Shown: piece after piece, positions 1 through 8,872 of the stretch
How the letters are laid out: each line of letters begins with the position of its first letter
How positions within the stretch are numbered: the first letter of the stretch is position 1
From: Pseudomonadota bacterium
Lineage (GTDB): Bacteria > Desulfobacterota > Desulfobacteria > Desulfobacterales > Desulfobacteraceae
Direction of reading: 5' to 3'
Assembly (NCBI GenBank): GCA_018821715.1
Contig: JAHJLN010000394.1
Location: forward strand, 1 to 64,000
DNA length: 64,000 nucleotides
Notes under the pieces: generated by a model
Told to the model about the DNA's origin: nothing
Seen by the model: the letters and a program-made list of their open reading frames with translations, nothing else
Database searches by the model: none
Translations under genes and position numbers: made by a program

Positions 1-822
1 AATTTTATTACAATCATAACAATTTCTCTTTCAATTCTGGTTGTCAGCGTGTTTTTGCTTTTTTTTGAGAATGCCAGCCGGGTGATAGAATCATGGAATC
101 AGGGCGGACGGGCAATGATTTATCTTAAAAATGACTTCAGCCTGGATATGCTTCCCCAGTTAAAAGCCAGGATCAATGCCCTGGGTGATATTGATGAGAT
201 GGTCTATATTTCAAAAACCCAGGCCCTTGATAAACTCAAGAAGGATATGGAAGCCAGAAGTGCTTTTTTAAAGACGTTGAATGAAAACCCTTTGCCGGAT
301 GCTTTGGAAATAAAAATGAGATCCTATAATAGTTTTGAAGAGGTCCAAAAATTTGCCCAAAATATAAAAGCAATCGAGATCGTAGAGGACATTGAGTATG
401 GCCAGGGCTGGCTGGGCAAATTTTTAAGCATTTTTAATCTGTTCAAGATCACTGGATATGCCATGTGCAGCCTCTTTTTTTTAATTGCATTGTTTATTAC
501 GGCCAATACAGTCCGGCTGGCGTTTTACTCCCGCAAACTTGAAGTTGAAATCATGCGCCTTGTGGGTGCAACAGAAACATTCATAAAAGCGCCTTTTTAT
601 GTCGAAGGACTTCTCCAGGGGTTTTTTGGAGGTGTTCTGGGATTGACCGTTCTTTTGATAACCTATCTGACGATTTCATCAGGCATTACTCAAAGCCTTG
701 CTTCCTATATGTATTTTGATATCAGGTTTCTGTCTATTAAAATCATTTTGTTAATTATTTTCGGCAGTACTTTTTTAGGTTGGTTTGGATGCTATCTATC
801 CTTAAAGCAAATACTAAAATAA
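1..822 (+). CDS. ftsX: Cell division protein FtsX (5' end outside window)
   Basis: Membrane subunit of the FtsEX ABC-type complex, which sits at the division septum and controls peptidoglycan hydrolases through a periplasmic EnvC-type activator. The reading frame is open from base 1 with hydrophobic residues (end of the first membrane helix), so the true start lies upstream. What follows is the extracytoplasmic domain, then three hydrophobic segments near the C-terminus with the family-typical stretch 'EVEIMRLVGAT'. The next gene overlaps its 3' end and is an EnvC-like protein, which supports the call. ftsE is expected just left of the window. Confidence 0.93.
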   Translation, partial: NFITIITISLSILVVSVFLLFFENASRVIESWNQGGRAMIYLKNDFSLDMLPQLKARINALGDIDEMVYISKTQALDKLKKDMEARSAFLKTLNENPLPDALEIKMRSYNSFEEVQKFAQNIKAIEIVEDIEYGQGWLGKFLSIFNLFKITGYAMCSLFFLIALFITANTVRLAFYSRKLEVEIMRLVGATETFIKAPFYVEGLLQGFFGGVLGLTVLLITYLTISSGITQSLASYMYFDIRFLSIKIILLIIFGSTFLGWFGCYLSLKQILK

Positions 823-2198
823 CCTTTTTTTTTATCGGGTGTGCAATCCTATTGCTAACCGGTTCAGGGTTTGCCCTTGATAAGGTTCATTACAAGGGTA
901 TTGTCACTTCATTTAAATTGAATATACGAAAAGAACCCTTGCGCAGTTCCGATGTTGTCAGTGTTGTTGAAAAGGGTGAAACGGTTGACGTGCTTCAGGA
1001 ACAAGGCGATATCGGCGCATGGCTGGCCATAGAGTATAAAGGAGATAAAGGCTATATAAGGAATCGTCCTCAGTATATCAAGCTTATCCTTGTCCCGGAA
1101 AAAAAAGAAAAGACAAACGATCAGGAAGCAAAAACACAGGAAAAACAAAAAATTAAAGTCAGGATTCAAACCCAGGAGAAAATGGTAGAAACATTTTCTC
1201 AAAAAGAGGTTGAAATCATAGAAGGCTTAAATGAAATTGATTATTCCCTGAATAAAGCCCGCATAAAAGTCTTGGCATTGTCTACGGAAATAATGCAGCT
1301 GGAAGGAAAAATCGAGCTGCTCAACCAGGACAGGGAACGATTGGCCAAAGAAATTGATCAAAATCGTGACTATGCAGGAAAAAGGCTTAGAGCCCTTTAT
1401 AAAATGAATATGATCGGCAGGCTTGAGGTTGCCGGACTGCCAACCTCGATATTTGATTTTTTTCTTCAGCAGAATTCAATGAAAAGGATCACGGCTTCTG
1501 ATTTTCAAATCCTTGAAAAACAGAATTTGGATCTTGAAAAATTTGAAATACTGGAAATGGAGCTTCAAAAGGAAATTCTGGCAAAGACATCTCTTGAAAC
1601 TCAATTCAATGATCAAATAAGGATAAATCAAAAAGAGACCTTGAAAAAGGAATTAATCTTAAAAGAAATCCGTCAGAAAAAGAAATTATCCCTTGCAGCT
1701 GTTGAATCTTTAAAAGAGGCGGAACTTCAACTGGATAACCGGATCAGCAGTATTCAGAAGGGTGAGGCATCCTCCTTCAGCACGTCTTCTTTTTCAAGTC
1801 ATAAAGGGCGGCTTTTGATTCCGGTAAAAGGTGATGTTATTTCAGATTTCGGTCCTTCAAGCACCGGGGATTACAAATCCTTCACTTTTCAGAAAGGAAT
1901 TGATATAAGGGTAGAAAGGGGTGAACCCGTAAAATCAGTCTTTAAGGGAGAAATCATGTTTGCCCAATGGCTCAAGGGCTATGGGAATTTATTGATTATC
2001 GATCATGGAGACAATTATTATACGCTGTACGCCCATGTTGAAGAGATTTTTAAACAAAAAGGGGAAACCGTTGAAACCGGTGAGGTGATTGCAACCGCCG
2101 GTGACACAGGATCCATCAAAGGAATGTGTCTGCATTTTGAAGTCAGGCATCACGGCAAACCAGTAAATCCTATGAAGTGGTTGAGAAAAGGAGCTTAA
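789..2198 (+). CDS. envC: EnvC-like murein hydrolase activator (SH3, coiled coil, degenerate M23)
   Basis: Periplasmic partner of FtsEX that switches on cell-wall amidases. The order is a signal-anchor helix, an SH3-like domain (about residues 30-100), a long Lys/Glu-rich coiled coil (about 120-330) and a C-terminal M23/LytM domain. The LytM zinc site is incomplete: the first His is replaced by Gln ('QKGIDI') and the HxH pair reads 'CLHF'. This fits a non-catalytic activator like EnvC rather than a hydrolase. I chose the ATG at 789; a TTG at 780 in the same frame is the alternative. It overlaps ftsX by 34 bases, implying coupled translation. Confidence 0.88.
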   Translation: MLSILKANTKITFFFIGCAILLLTGSGFALDKVHYKGIVTSFKLNIRKEPLRSSDVVSVVEKGETVDVLQEQGDIGAWLAIEYKGDKGYIRNRPQYIKLILVPEKKEKTNDQEAKTQEKQKIKVRIQTQEKMVETFSQKEVEIIEGLNEIDYSLNKARIKVLALSTEIMQLEGKIELLNQDRERLAKEIDQNRDYAGKRLRALYKMNMIGRLEVAGLPTSIFDFFLQQNSMKRITASDFQILEKQNLDLEKFEILEMELQKEILAKTSLETQFNDQIRINQKETLKKELILKEIRQKKKLSLAAVESLKEAELQLDNRISSIQKGEASSFSTSSFSSHKGRLLIPVKGDVISDFGPSSTGDYKSFTFQKGIDIRVERGEPVKSVFKGEIMFAQWLKGYGNLLIIDHGDNYYTLYAHVEEIFKQKGETVETGEVIATAGDTGSIKGMCLHFEVRHHGKPVNPMKWLRKGA

Positions 2199-2200
2199 AG

Positions 2201-3535
2201 ATGAAATTCAGATCCAGTAACGTATTCAGGTTCGGGTTTTCCATGGTGATTGCTGCCGGTATATTTTTATCTATTGCAGGATTTAAAGGCATATTGCATG
2301 CTGATGAGAATACCTATAAATCTTTAAAGCTGTTTACAGATGTTTTGGAAGAGCTGGAAAAAAATTATGTGGATGATGTAAACACTGAAGAGTTGATCCA
2401 TAATGCCATTAAGGGCATGGTAGGAAATCTTGATCCCCACTCAAGCTTTATGCCTCCTGAAGCCTTTGATGAACTCCAGGATGATACAAAAGGAGAGTTT
2501 TCCGGCATCGGCATCGTCATTACAATGAAAGACGGTATCTTAACCGTGGTGTCCCCCATTGAAGGAACACCTGCATATAAAGCCGGTATCCAGGCCGGTG
2601 ATATCATTATCAGGATTGATGATAAGTCAACAAAGGACATGGCCCTTTGGGAGGCGGTGAACATGATGCGGGGCCCCAAGCATAAAACCGTTCTGATCAC
2701 CATTATCCGGCAAGATGAACCCGCCTCCATTGAATATTCACTTCAACGGGACCTGATCCCGATGGAAAGTGTCAGAAGTGTGATGCTGGAACCCGGATAT
2801 GGATATCTTCGCATTACCAATTTCAGAATGAGCACCCTTGATGACATAAAGGAAAACCTGGAAAAACTGGAATCTCAGAACAAGGGATTAAAAGGCCTTG
2901 TCATGGATTTAAGGGATAATCCAGGTGGCCTTCTGGATCAGGCGGTTAAAATATCTGATCTTTTTCTTGCCCAGGGCGATATTGTTTCCATCAAAGGGCG
3001 GCAGGAAAGGAACACCCAGGTTTTTAAAGCATATGCCAGTGATGATGACCGTAAATATCCCGTTGTTGTTCTCATCAACGGCGGATCTGCCTCTGCTTCT
3101 GAAATTGTGGCAGGTGCATTGCAGGACCATTCCAGGGCCTTGATCCTGGGAACAACTTCCTTTGGAAAAGGTTCGGTTCAGACGGTTCGGCCTTTAAAGG
3201 ACGGCTTTGGCATTAAGTATACCATTGCAAGATACTATACCCCCAATGGAAGATCCATACAGGCCAAAGGCATTGAACCGGATATTGAGGTGAAATACGA
3301 GATCCTTGAAGAAAAAGAAAAAAAGACGTCCACCTTTGACAGAATGGTAAGAGAAAAAGATTTAAAAAACAGTTTAAAACCTGAAACGACAATACAACCG
3401 GAAAAAGTAAAAAAACAACCCAAAAAACATCAGAGACTACTTGATACCGACCAGCTTCAGCATGATGCCCAAGTTAAAAGAGCCCTTGATATTTTGATAA
3501 GCTACGGAGTCTTCAGCAAACTAAATGGCAGCTAA
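2201..3535 (+). CDS. ctpA: C-terminal processing peptidase (S41A, CtpA/Prc family)
   Basis: Periplasmic serine protease that trims proteins from their C-termini; in many bacteria it sits next to envC. It has an N-terminal signal/anchor helix, a PDZ domain (about residues 95-170) and an S41 catalytic domain. The Ser/Lys dyad is visible: Ser298 in 'GSASASEIVAG' and Lys323 in 'TSFGKGSVQ', with the usual 25-residue spacing. The start is the ATG at 2201, 2 bases after the envC stop and preceded by AAAAGGAGC; the longer GTG start at 2177 lies inside envC. The C-terminal tail is Lys-rich and variable. Confidence 0.92.
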   Translation: MKFRSSNVFRFGFSMVIAAGIFLSIAGFKGILHADENTYKSLKLFTDVLEELEKNYVDDVNTEELIHNAIKGMVGNLDPHSSFMPPEAFDELQDDTKGEFSGIGIVITMKDGILTVVSPIEGTPAYKAGIQAGDIIIRIDDKSTKDMALWEAVNMMRGPKHKTVLITIIRQDEPASIEYSLQRDLIPMESVRSVMLEPGYGYLRITNFRMSTLDDIKENLEKLESQNKGLKGLVMDLRDNPGGLLDQAVKISDLFLAQGDIVSIKGRQERNTQVFKAYASDDDRKYPVVVLINGGSASASEIVAGALQDHSRALILGTTSFGKGSVQTVRPLKDGFGIKYTIARYYTPNGRSIQAKGIEPDIEVKYEILEEKEKKTSTFDRMVREKDLKNSLKPETTIQPEKVKKQPKKHQRLLDTDQLQHDAQVKRALDILISYGVFSKLNGS

Positions 3536-4577
3536 AAAAAGAGGTATACCCAAAAAAAAGGCCGTATCAAGAAAACAGACAAACCAGCGGAAAAGCCAAA
3601 AACCAGTTATCTTTAATGAATTAAAAAAGATTCTTGTGGGGATAGCCATTCTTGTTTCAGTGTGCCTGACCGTGGCCATGATAGCAGATATTTTCTTTCA
3701 GCCCGGCCGTATTGAAAAAAAAGAGGCCATTCCCCAAAAGGCTGACAAACCCAAAATCAAGCCTATCCAGGAAGGTATCAGTCAGGCAAAGCCTAAAAAG
3801 CCTGTGACAGGGTTGAAAGGAAAGCCGGAAGAAACTATAAAATACGAGGTGTTTGAGGATATCGACCAAACCATTATCGTAAAGCCGATGCCGCCTGAGA
3901 AGGATCATATCCCTAAAATTGCCATCATTATTGATGACATAGGGTATGATAAAAAGACGGCTCTGGCATTATGTGATTTAAATCCAGATATTACCTTTTC
4001 AGTCCTGCCATTTTCACCATTTGGCAAATATATTTCTGAAAAACTGCATAAAAAAGGCTCTCAGCTGATGCTCCATCTGCCCATGGAACCGGTTGAATAT
4101 CCTAGTGTAAATCCAGGGCCTGGTGCCATTTTATCCAGCATGTCTCCTGACATTCTTTTAGATCAGTTAAGAAAAAATATTCAGGATGTCCCCCATATCG
4201 TCGGTGTGAACAACCATATGGGATCAAAACTGACCACCCAATCCGACCAGATGAATCAGATTTTTACCATTTTAAAAATGGATAATTTATTTTTTATTGA
4301 CTCAAGAACCGCACCAAAATCCCAGGGCCAGGCATCGGCAAGATTGTTAAAAATAAAATTTGCCCATAGAGATGTTTTTTTAGATAATATCCAGGATACC
4401 GTCTATATCACAGGACAATTTAAAGAGTTGCTTGATCTTGCAAAAAGGCACGGATCTGCCATCGGTATCGGGCATCCCTATAAAGCAACCCTGGAAACGC
4501 TTTTAAAGGAATTGCCAAAACTGAAAAATAAAGTGGAAATTGTCCGTGCCAGCTCTTTGACAGCAATTCCTGATTAA
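3525..4577 (+). CDS. Divergent polysaccharide deacetylase family protein (YibQ-like)
   Basis: Member of the divergent polysaccharide deacetylase group (YibQ/DUF610), which in enterobacteria also lies beside envC. One N-terminal membrane helix (about residues 33-55) is followed by a Lys/Pro-rich linker and a NodB-like barrel starting near 'KIAIIIDDIGYD'. The metal/acid pattern is partly kept ('DDIGYD', 'LHLPMEP', 'NNHMGSK', 'FIDSRT'). The substrate is unknown; a cell-wall role is inferred from the operon ftsX-envC-ctpA. It overlaps ctpA by 11 bases. Confidence 0.85.
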   Translation: MAAKKRGIPKKKAVSRKQTNQRKSQKPVIFNELKKILVGIAILVSVCLTVAMIADIFFQPGRIEKKEAIPQKADKPKIKPIQEGISQAKPKKPVTGLKGKPEETIKYEVFEDIDQTIIVKPMPPEKDHIPKIAIIIDDIGYDKKTALALCDLNPDITFSVLPFSPFGKYISEKLHKKGSQLMLHLPMEPVEYPSVNPGPGAILSSMSPDILLDQLRKNIQDVPHIVGVNNHMGSKLTTQSDQMNQIFTILKMDNLFFIDSRTAPKSQGQASARLLKIKFAHRDVFLDNIQDTVYITGQFKELLDLAKRHGSAIGIGHPYKATLETLLKELPKLKNKVEIVRASSLTAIPD

Positions 4578-4759
4578 TCATTTTTGACGTCCTCTCTTTA
4601 ATAACTCTGCTTTTTAAAGCGGTGCAATTTCCATTTTTGCTGGCCGTATCTCGTAATTTTCTGTAAATAGCTTTTTAATTCATAAAACTGATATCGATAA
4701 AAAAATCAAAATCCCTAAAAAAAACATTGTTTTATTGCATTTTTAAGGGTTTACCCTGA

Positions 4760-4788
4760 TTGTTTTTTGTACTTAAGCAGTGTATAGA
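4760..4788 (+). promoter_or_regulatory. Candidate sigma70 promoter for the 20-kb biosynthetic block
   Basis: TTGTTT (4760-4765) and TATAGA (4783-4788) are separated by 17 bases and lie about 40 bases before the ketosynthase start. The surrounding 252-base gap (4578-4829) is AT-rich and holds no gene that I can see. This is the only sizeable gap before the block, so a promoter is expected here. The hexamers are imperfect and the match may be chance in AT-rich DNA. Confidence 0.35.
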
Positions 4789-4829
4789 AAAATGAAATTC
4801 ATAATAATCGTGGATGTCGTGGAAAAATT

Positions 4830-6056
4830 ATGAGAGTAGTAATCACCGGAATGGGAATAATATCACCTGTCGGGAATGACCTGGAGACGTATTGGCAAGC
4901 TTTGATCTCCGGCCATTCCGGCGTGGGGTTAATCCATGATTGTTGTTTGAGCCGATTAAATTGCCATTTCGCAGGTCAGGTCTGCAATTTAAACATCAAG
5001 GGTTTTTTGAATACAAGAGAAGTGCGACGTATGGATCGATTTTGCCAATTTGCAATTATTGCGGCAAAAAATGCATGGAACGACAGTGGACGAAATTCAA
5101 TCAAAGGTCCCCATGAAAATACCGGGGTGATTTTCGGAACGGGAATTGGCGGGATCTCTACCTGGGACAATCGTTTGATACCAAATTCGGATTCAGGCGA
5201 AAAAACAGGTATGGATGCCTTTACCATTCCACGCATTATGAACAATGCTGCAGCTGCACAAATTGCCATGCAATTAAATCTAAAAGGCATGAACATAACT
5301 GTAAATACAGCTTGTTCTGCAGGAGCCAATGCCATTGGAATGGCCTTTCGGGAAATCAGGGCTGGGAACTTAGACTGCATCATCTGTGGTGGAGCTGAAG
5401 CACCCATTACTCCCAAAATTTTGAAAGCCTGGGATATTTTAGGTGTGCTTTCAAAAGAAAATACGAAAAATGCAGTAAGGCCTTTTGATAAAAACAGAAC
5501 CGGTTTTGTCCTGGCCGAGGGGGCAGCCGCAGTTGTTCTGGAATCCCTAAATTCTGCGGCTCGGCACAACAGGAAAATTTATGCTGAAATAATCGGCTTT
5601 GGCTCGAACTGTGATGCGCACCATCTGACATCTCCTGCAAAAGCCGGCCAAGTAAAAGCCATTCGACTGGCTTTGAATGATGCAGGGATCAAGGCAAAAA
5701 AAATTGATTACATAAATGCACACGGCACAGCGACCAAACTAAATGATCGTGTTGAAACTTATGCCATTAAAGAAGTGTTTGAAAATTTTGCCCATCACAT
5801 CCCCATCAGTTCGACAAAATCCATGCTCGGTCATGCCATGGGGGCTTCATCAGCCATGGAGATAGTAGTTACAGCTTTGAGTGTAAAGAATAATGTCATT
5901 CATCCAACCTTGAATTATCAGGAACCTGATCCTGAATGCGATCTTGATTATGTTCCCGGAAAAGCCAGGATTAAAACAATAAACCATGCCCTATCAAATT
6001 CATTTGGATTTGGCGGCAGCAACGCAGTTTTAGTGGTGAAAAAATGGAAAAATTAA
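4830..6056 (+). CDS. Beta-ketoacyl-ACP synthase (FabF/KAS II-like)
   Basis: Condensing enzyme of the thiolase fold that extends an acyl chain on an acyl carrier protein. The full-length (408 aa) FabF-type protein keeps the Cys-His-His triad: Cys162 in 'NTACSAG', His298 in 'NAHGTAT' and His335 in 'GHAMGA'. The C-terminal 'NSFGFGGSNA' is also typical. It overlaps the next gene, an acyl carrier protein, by 13 bases. No ketoreductase, dehydratase, enoyl reductase or acyltransferase gene is nearby, so it is not a complete fatty-acid or polyketide line. I infer a dedicated role in making or loading an acyl group for the downstream RiPP-like pathway. Housekeeping FabF is less likely because the usual fab neighbours are absent. 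Confidence 0.9.
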   Translation: MRVVITGMGIISPVGNDLETYWQALISGHSGVGLIHDCCLSRLNCHFAGQVCNLNIKGFLNTREVRRMDRFCQFAIIAAKNAWNDSGRNSIKGPHENTGVIFGTGIGGISTWDNRLIPNSDSGEKTGMDAFTIPRIMNNAAAAQIAMQLNLKGMNITVNTACSAGANAIGMAFREIRAGNLDCIICGGAEAPITPKILKAWDILGVLSKENTKNAVRPFDKNRTGFVLAEGAAAVVLESLNSAARHNRKIYAEIIGFGSNCDAHHLTSPAKAGQVKAIRLALNDAGIKAKKIDYINAHGTATKLNDRVETYAIKEVFENFAHHIPISSTKSMLGHAMGASSAMEIVVTALSVKNNVIHPTLNYQEPDPECDLDYVPGKARIKTINHALSNSFGFGGSNAVLVVKKWKN

Positions 6057-6292
6057 AAAGAACAATCATTAAAATTATTGGGAAAGAACTTGATGTGCCG
6101 CCACGATCTATCAAGGATGACACATCAATTCAGGAAGATTTAGGTGCGGATTCTCTGGATGTCATTAACATTGTAATGGCCATTGAAAATAAGTTCAACA
6201 TTGAAATTGATCAGGATATGATTATGGAATTTAACACAGTGAACAACATTGTTCGTGCACTGGCAATAGCCATTGAGCCTGAAAGAAGATAA
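6044..6292 (+). CDS. Acyl carrier protein
   Basis: Small acidic carrier (82 aa) that holds acyl groups on a phosphopantetheine arm. The attachment Ser37 lies in 'DLGADSLDV', and the four-helix pattern and 'FNIEI' are typical. It is translationally coupled to the ketosynthase, suggesting the two form a private pair. The next gene starts 3 bases later. A donor role for the two GNAT-type transferases downstream is inference. Confidence 0.92.
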   Translation: MEKLKRTIIKIIGKELDVPPRSIKDDTSIQEDLGADSLDVINIVMAIENKFNIEIDQDMIMEFNTVNNIVRALAIAIEPERR

Positions 6293-6295
6293 TTC

Positions 6296-8341
6296 ATGCG
6301 CAAGGATAAACAGGTACATTTAGAACAAATTGAAAAAGCTAAGTCATTGCAAACAAATGACAATATGCTAAAGATAGTACTCATTCCTAAATTAACGAAC
6401 CCTTTTATATGCAGGTTTTTTAATCCCAGGTATTCATTTGATACAGGGGTATTATCGCTTGGGTCATATGTCAGAAAAAAAGCTGATGTTACAATTAAAA
6501 GTATTTTTGGTCATATTGGAAAGAAATATCTGACCCGGACAGATATGATAAGAATTTCGAGCAAAAATTATCTGTATGAATTTGTAAATTATATCTTAGA
6601 TGAAGCGCCTGATATTGTTGGGCTAAGCTGCCTTGATACATCACTTTTAAATACCGTGGTCCTTTCAAAGGCCATTAAAACGAAAAACAACAATATCAAA
6701 ATTGTTTTAGGAGGTCCGGGTGTTTTTTACAATTCTTCTGATTTAATGAACAATTTTAACTTTATCGATTGTTGCATTATTGGTGAAGGAGAAATCGCTT
6801 TTGAAAACTTGATCGATTATTTTAATGGGAAAACAGCCATTGATAGCGTGCCCGGACTGGTCTACAGAAACGGATCAAAAATTTTAACCAATACTCCTGC
6901 AACCGTTATGGACATTAATGCACTCCCTTACCTTTGTTTTGATCTGTATGATGTACAGCCGGGCGCACTTAACTCCATTAATTGTGAGACAGGGCGCGGA
7001 TGTCCGTACCAATGCACTTTTTGCTCTACAACAGCTTTCTGGGGGAACCGGTTCAGGGTTAAGGACCCGGAACGTATGGCCTGTGAAATCAAGCATTATT
7101 GCAGGTTGTATGGAAAGATCTCTCATTTTGATTTTCATTCCCACGACAATTTCTTAACCAATAAAAAATACATTAAACAATTATTTTACGAACTTGGGAA
7201 ACGAAATCTAAAAATATCCTGGAACTGCAGTTCCAGGATAGACCAGCTGGATGATGAGTTTGTTGAAATCCTGAAACAAAGCGGATGCAATTATATAGAC
7301 TGTGGTCCTGAAAGCGGTTCTTCACGAATAAGAAAATTGATCAACAAGGATATTAATTATGAAGCCACTATTACCAATATTGAAAAACTGATCCGCAAGG
7401 GTATCGGCGTTGCCGTCAACTTTATGTTCGGGTTTCCCACAGAAACCATTGAAGAAATGGAAGAGACATTTGAGCAGGCCTGTAGATGCGTTGGTATAAA
7501 TGCAGACGTTGTGTTTTGTTTTTTATCGCCCATTAAAGGCACTAAAATTTATGAACAATTTGAGCAGTTACTGATTGATAAAGCCCAGGACCATATTCAT
7601 GATTTTACAGACACACGGGTAAATTATCTTTTTGGAACAGATACACTCGGCAAAGAACATCCATATTTTAATACCCGGATGAAGATGTTCAGCAATTACA
7701 AAGAATATGATGAAATTGTAGAAAAAATTCGGAGTTCCGACTCAGTTCATATTTTTATCCATTTAAGCAAGCTTTTGCTGGCGCTTAAACAAAAATTTAA
7801 AATTGATTTAACGGAATCCCACGCTGCCTTGAGGACATTCCCCTATACAGAAGACCTGTTCAAGTTTGCATTAAAACAGGCAAAAGAAAATTCAATCAGT
7901 GCCCAGGCGATGGCAATCGTATTGTATGAAGCAAATCATGAGCAGGGAAAAATCATTCCCGGAAGCCAGTTTGAGGATATAACATTGTTTATCCTGATGG
8001 ATCAGCTGGTTCGTCGGGATACTGTTTATTTACTTCAATGGGATTGTTTTAAACGAAATGCATACAATGGATTTTTCAAAGGGTTTGCAGACACGGATAT
8101 CTATCCGGAATTCTTTGAAATAGATGATTTTCAATTGTGCTCAGCATTTAAAATAACATCTTTAAAAACAATTTTTTTAAGATTCTATGACAAAAATTCT
8201 GAGGAAAAAATCCTGACAGGTATCACCCTGGACAAGAACCAGAACAAGTCCCTTCTTTATTATAAACCCCAGGTGAATGACAAAGAGATCAGATTCTTAA
8301 AAAATCTTGAAAAAATTATAGCAGGAGAAACGTATGCTTAA
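6296..8341 (+). CDS. B12-binding-domain radical SAM protein
   Basis: A 681-aa class-B-type radical SAM enzyme. Residues about 25-190 resemble a cobalamin-binding Rossmann domain ('IVLGGPG', then 'IIGEGEIAFENL'), but I see no DxHxxG lower-ligand motif. The radical SAM barrel carries Cys236, Cys240 and Cys243 in 'GRGCPYQCTFC'. About 230 C-terminal residues match nothing I recognise. Family members methylate unactivated carbons or do other radical chemistry on peptides, lipids or small molecules; the substrate here is unknown. The start at 6296 follows a purine-rich GAAAGAAG stretch; an internal ATG at 6365 has no visible RBS. The next gene overlaps by 8 bases. Confidence 0.88.
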   Translation: MRKDKQVHLEQIEKAKSLQTNDNMLKIVLIPKLTNPFICRFFNPRYSFDTGVLSLGSYVRKKADVTIKSIFGHIGKKYLTRTDMIRISSKNYLYEFVNYILDEAPDIVGLSCLDTSLLNTVVLSKAIKTKNNNIKIVLGGPGVFYNSSDLMNNFNFIDCCIIGEGEIAFENLIDYFNGKTAIDSVPGLVYRNGSKILTNTPATVMDINALPYLCFDLYDVQPGALNSINCETGRGCPYQCTFCSTTAFWGNRFRVKDPERMACEIKHYCRLYGKISHFDFHSHDNFLTNKKYIKQLFYELGKRNLKISWNCSSRIDQLDDEFVEILKQSGCNYIDCGPESGSSRIRKLINKDINYEATITNIEKLIRKGIGVAVNFMFGFPTETIEEMEETFEQACRCVGINADVVFCFLSPIKGTKIYEQFEQLLIDKAQDHIHDFTDTRVNYLFGTDTLGKEHPYFNTRMKMFSNYKEYDEIVEKIRSSDSVHIFIHLSKLLLALKQKFKIDLTESHAALRTFPYTEDLFKFALKQAKENSISAQAMAIVLYEANHEQGKIIPGSQFEDITLFILMDQLVRRDTVYLLQWDCFKRNAYNGFFKGFADTDIYPEFFEIDDFQLCSAFKITSLKTIFLRFYDKNSEEKILTGITLDKNQNKSLLYYKPQVNDKEIRFLKNLEKIIAGETYA

Positions 8342-8870
8342 TGGGAAATTGGTATCATTAAGGGAATTGGAAATTCATGATTTGGACCTGCTTTTTTTGT
8401 GGGATGAAAAAGAAGATCTGTATTTATTTAAAGGCCGATACAGATTCGCTTCACAAGAAGATTTAAAGAATAATTTTACGGGGTATTCTTTTTCACAGAA
8501 AATATTCGTAATAAACAGAGATCAGGCTCCGATAGGGCTTGCTTCTTACTGGGATGAGGACACAAGAAGCAGAACCTGTGAGATTTATGCTAAAATTTAT
8601 GATAAAAGTGTTGATCCACACCCATATTTGACAGAATCCTTGAGTATCCTAATAAACTTTCTTTTCAACACTGAAAATTTATCAAGAATTTATACCTGTA
8701 TTTCAGATCCGTTTGACGAAATCAAGCAGGTTTTGGGAAAACTGGGATTTATAAAAGAGGGGGCGCTTCGTGACCACAGATTTATACAGGGACGGTATGT
8801 GGACACAGTGGTATATGGTCAGCTCAAGGGCGAAAACGGCCATCTGAAGACTGAAAAACTAAGGAGATAA
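8334..8870 (+). CDS. GNAT-family acyltransferase (RimJ/RimL-like), copy 1
   Basis: GNAT-fold protein of 178 aa with the C-terminal signature of RimJ/RimL proteins ('LGFIKEGALRDHRF', 'GRYVDTVVYG'). The region where GNATs carry the R/QxxGxG/A loop for the CoA pyrophosphate reads 'DPHPYLTESLS' and lacks the glycines, so ordinary acetyl-CoA binding is doubtful. It overlaps the radical SAM gene upstream and is followed by a second GNAT. GNATs in goadvionin and selidamide pathways transfer fatty acyl groups to RiPP peptides; with a KS/ACP pair in the same operon I infer a similar role here. A structural or non-catalytic partner is possible. Confidence 0.85.
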   Translation: MLNGKLVSLRELEIHDLDLLFLWDEKEDLYLFKGRYRFASQEDLKNNFTGYSFSQKIFVINRDQAPIGLASYWDEDTRSRTCEIYAKIYDKSVDPHPYLTESLSILINFLFNTENLSRIYTCISDPFDEIKQVLGKLGFIKEGALRDHRFIQGRYVDTVVYGQLKGENGHLKTEKLRR

Positions 8871-8872
8871 TC

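Noticed and set aside
4976-5569. Long antisense reading frame (197 codons) opposite the ketosynthase.
   Set aside because: It is a shadow of a well-conserved gene, with no RBS or recognisable protein; similar antisense frames across the window were dropped for the same reason.
4830-6292. KS and ACP as part of a polyketide, aryl-polyene or housekeeping fab operon.
   Set aside because: No ketoreductase, dehydratase, acyltransferase or other fab genes are nearby; the neighbours are radical SAM and GNAT genes.
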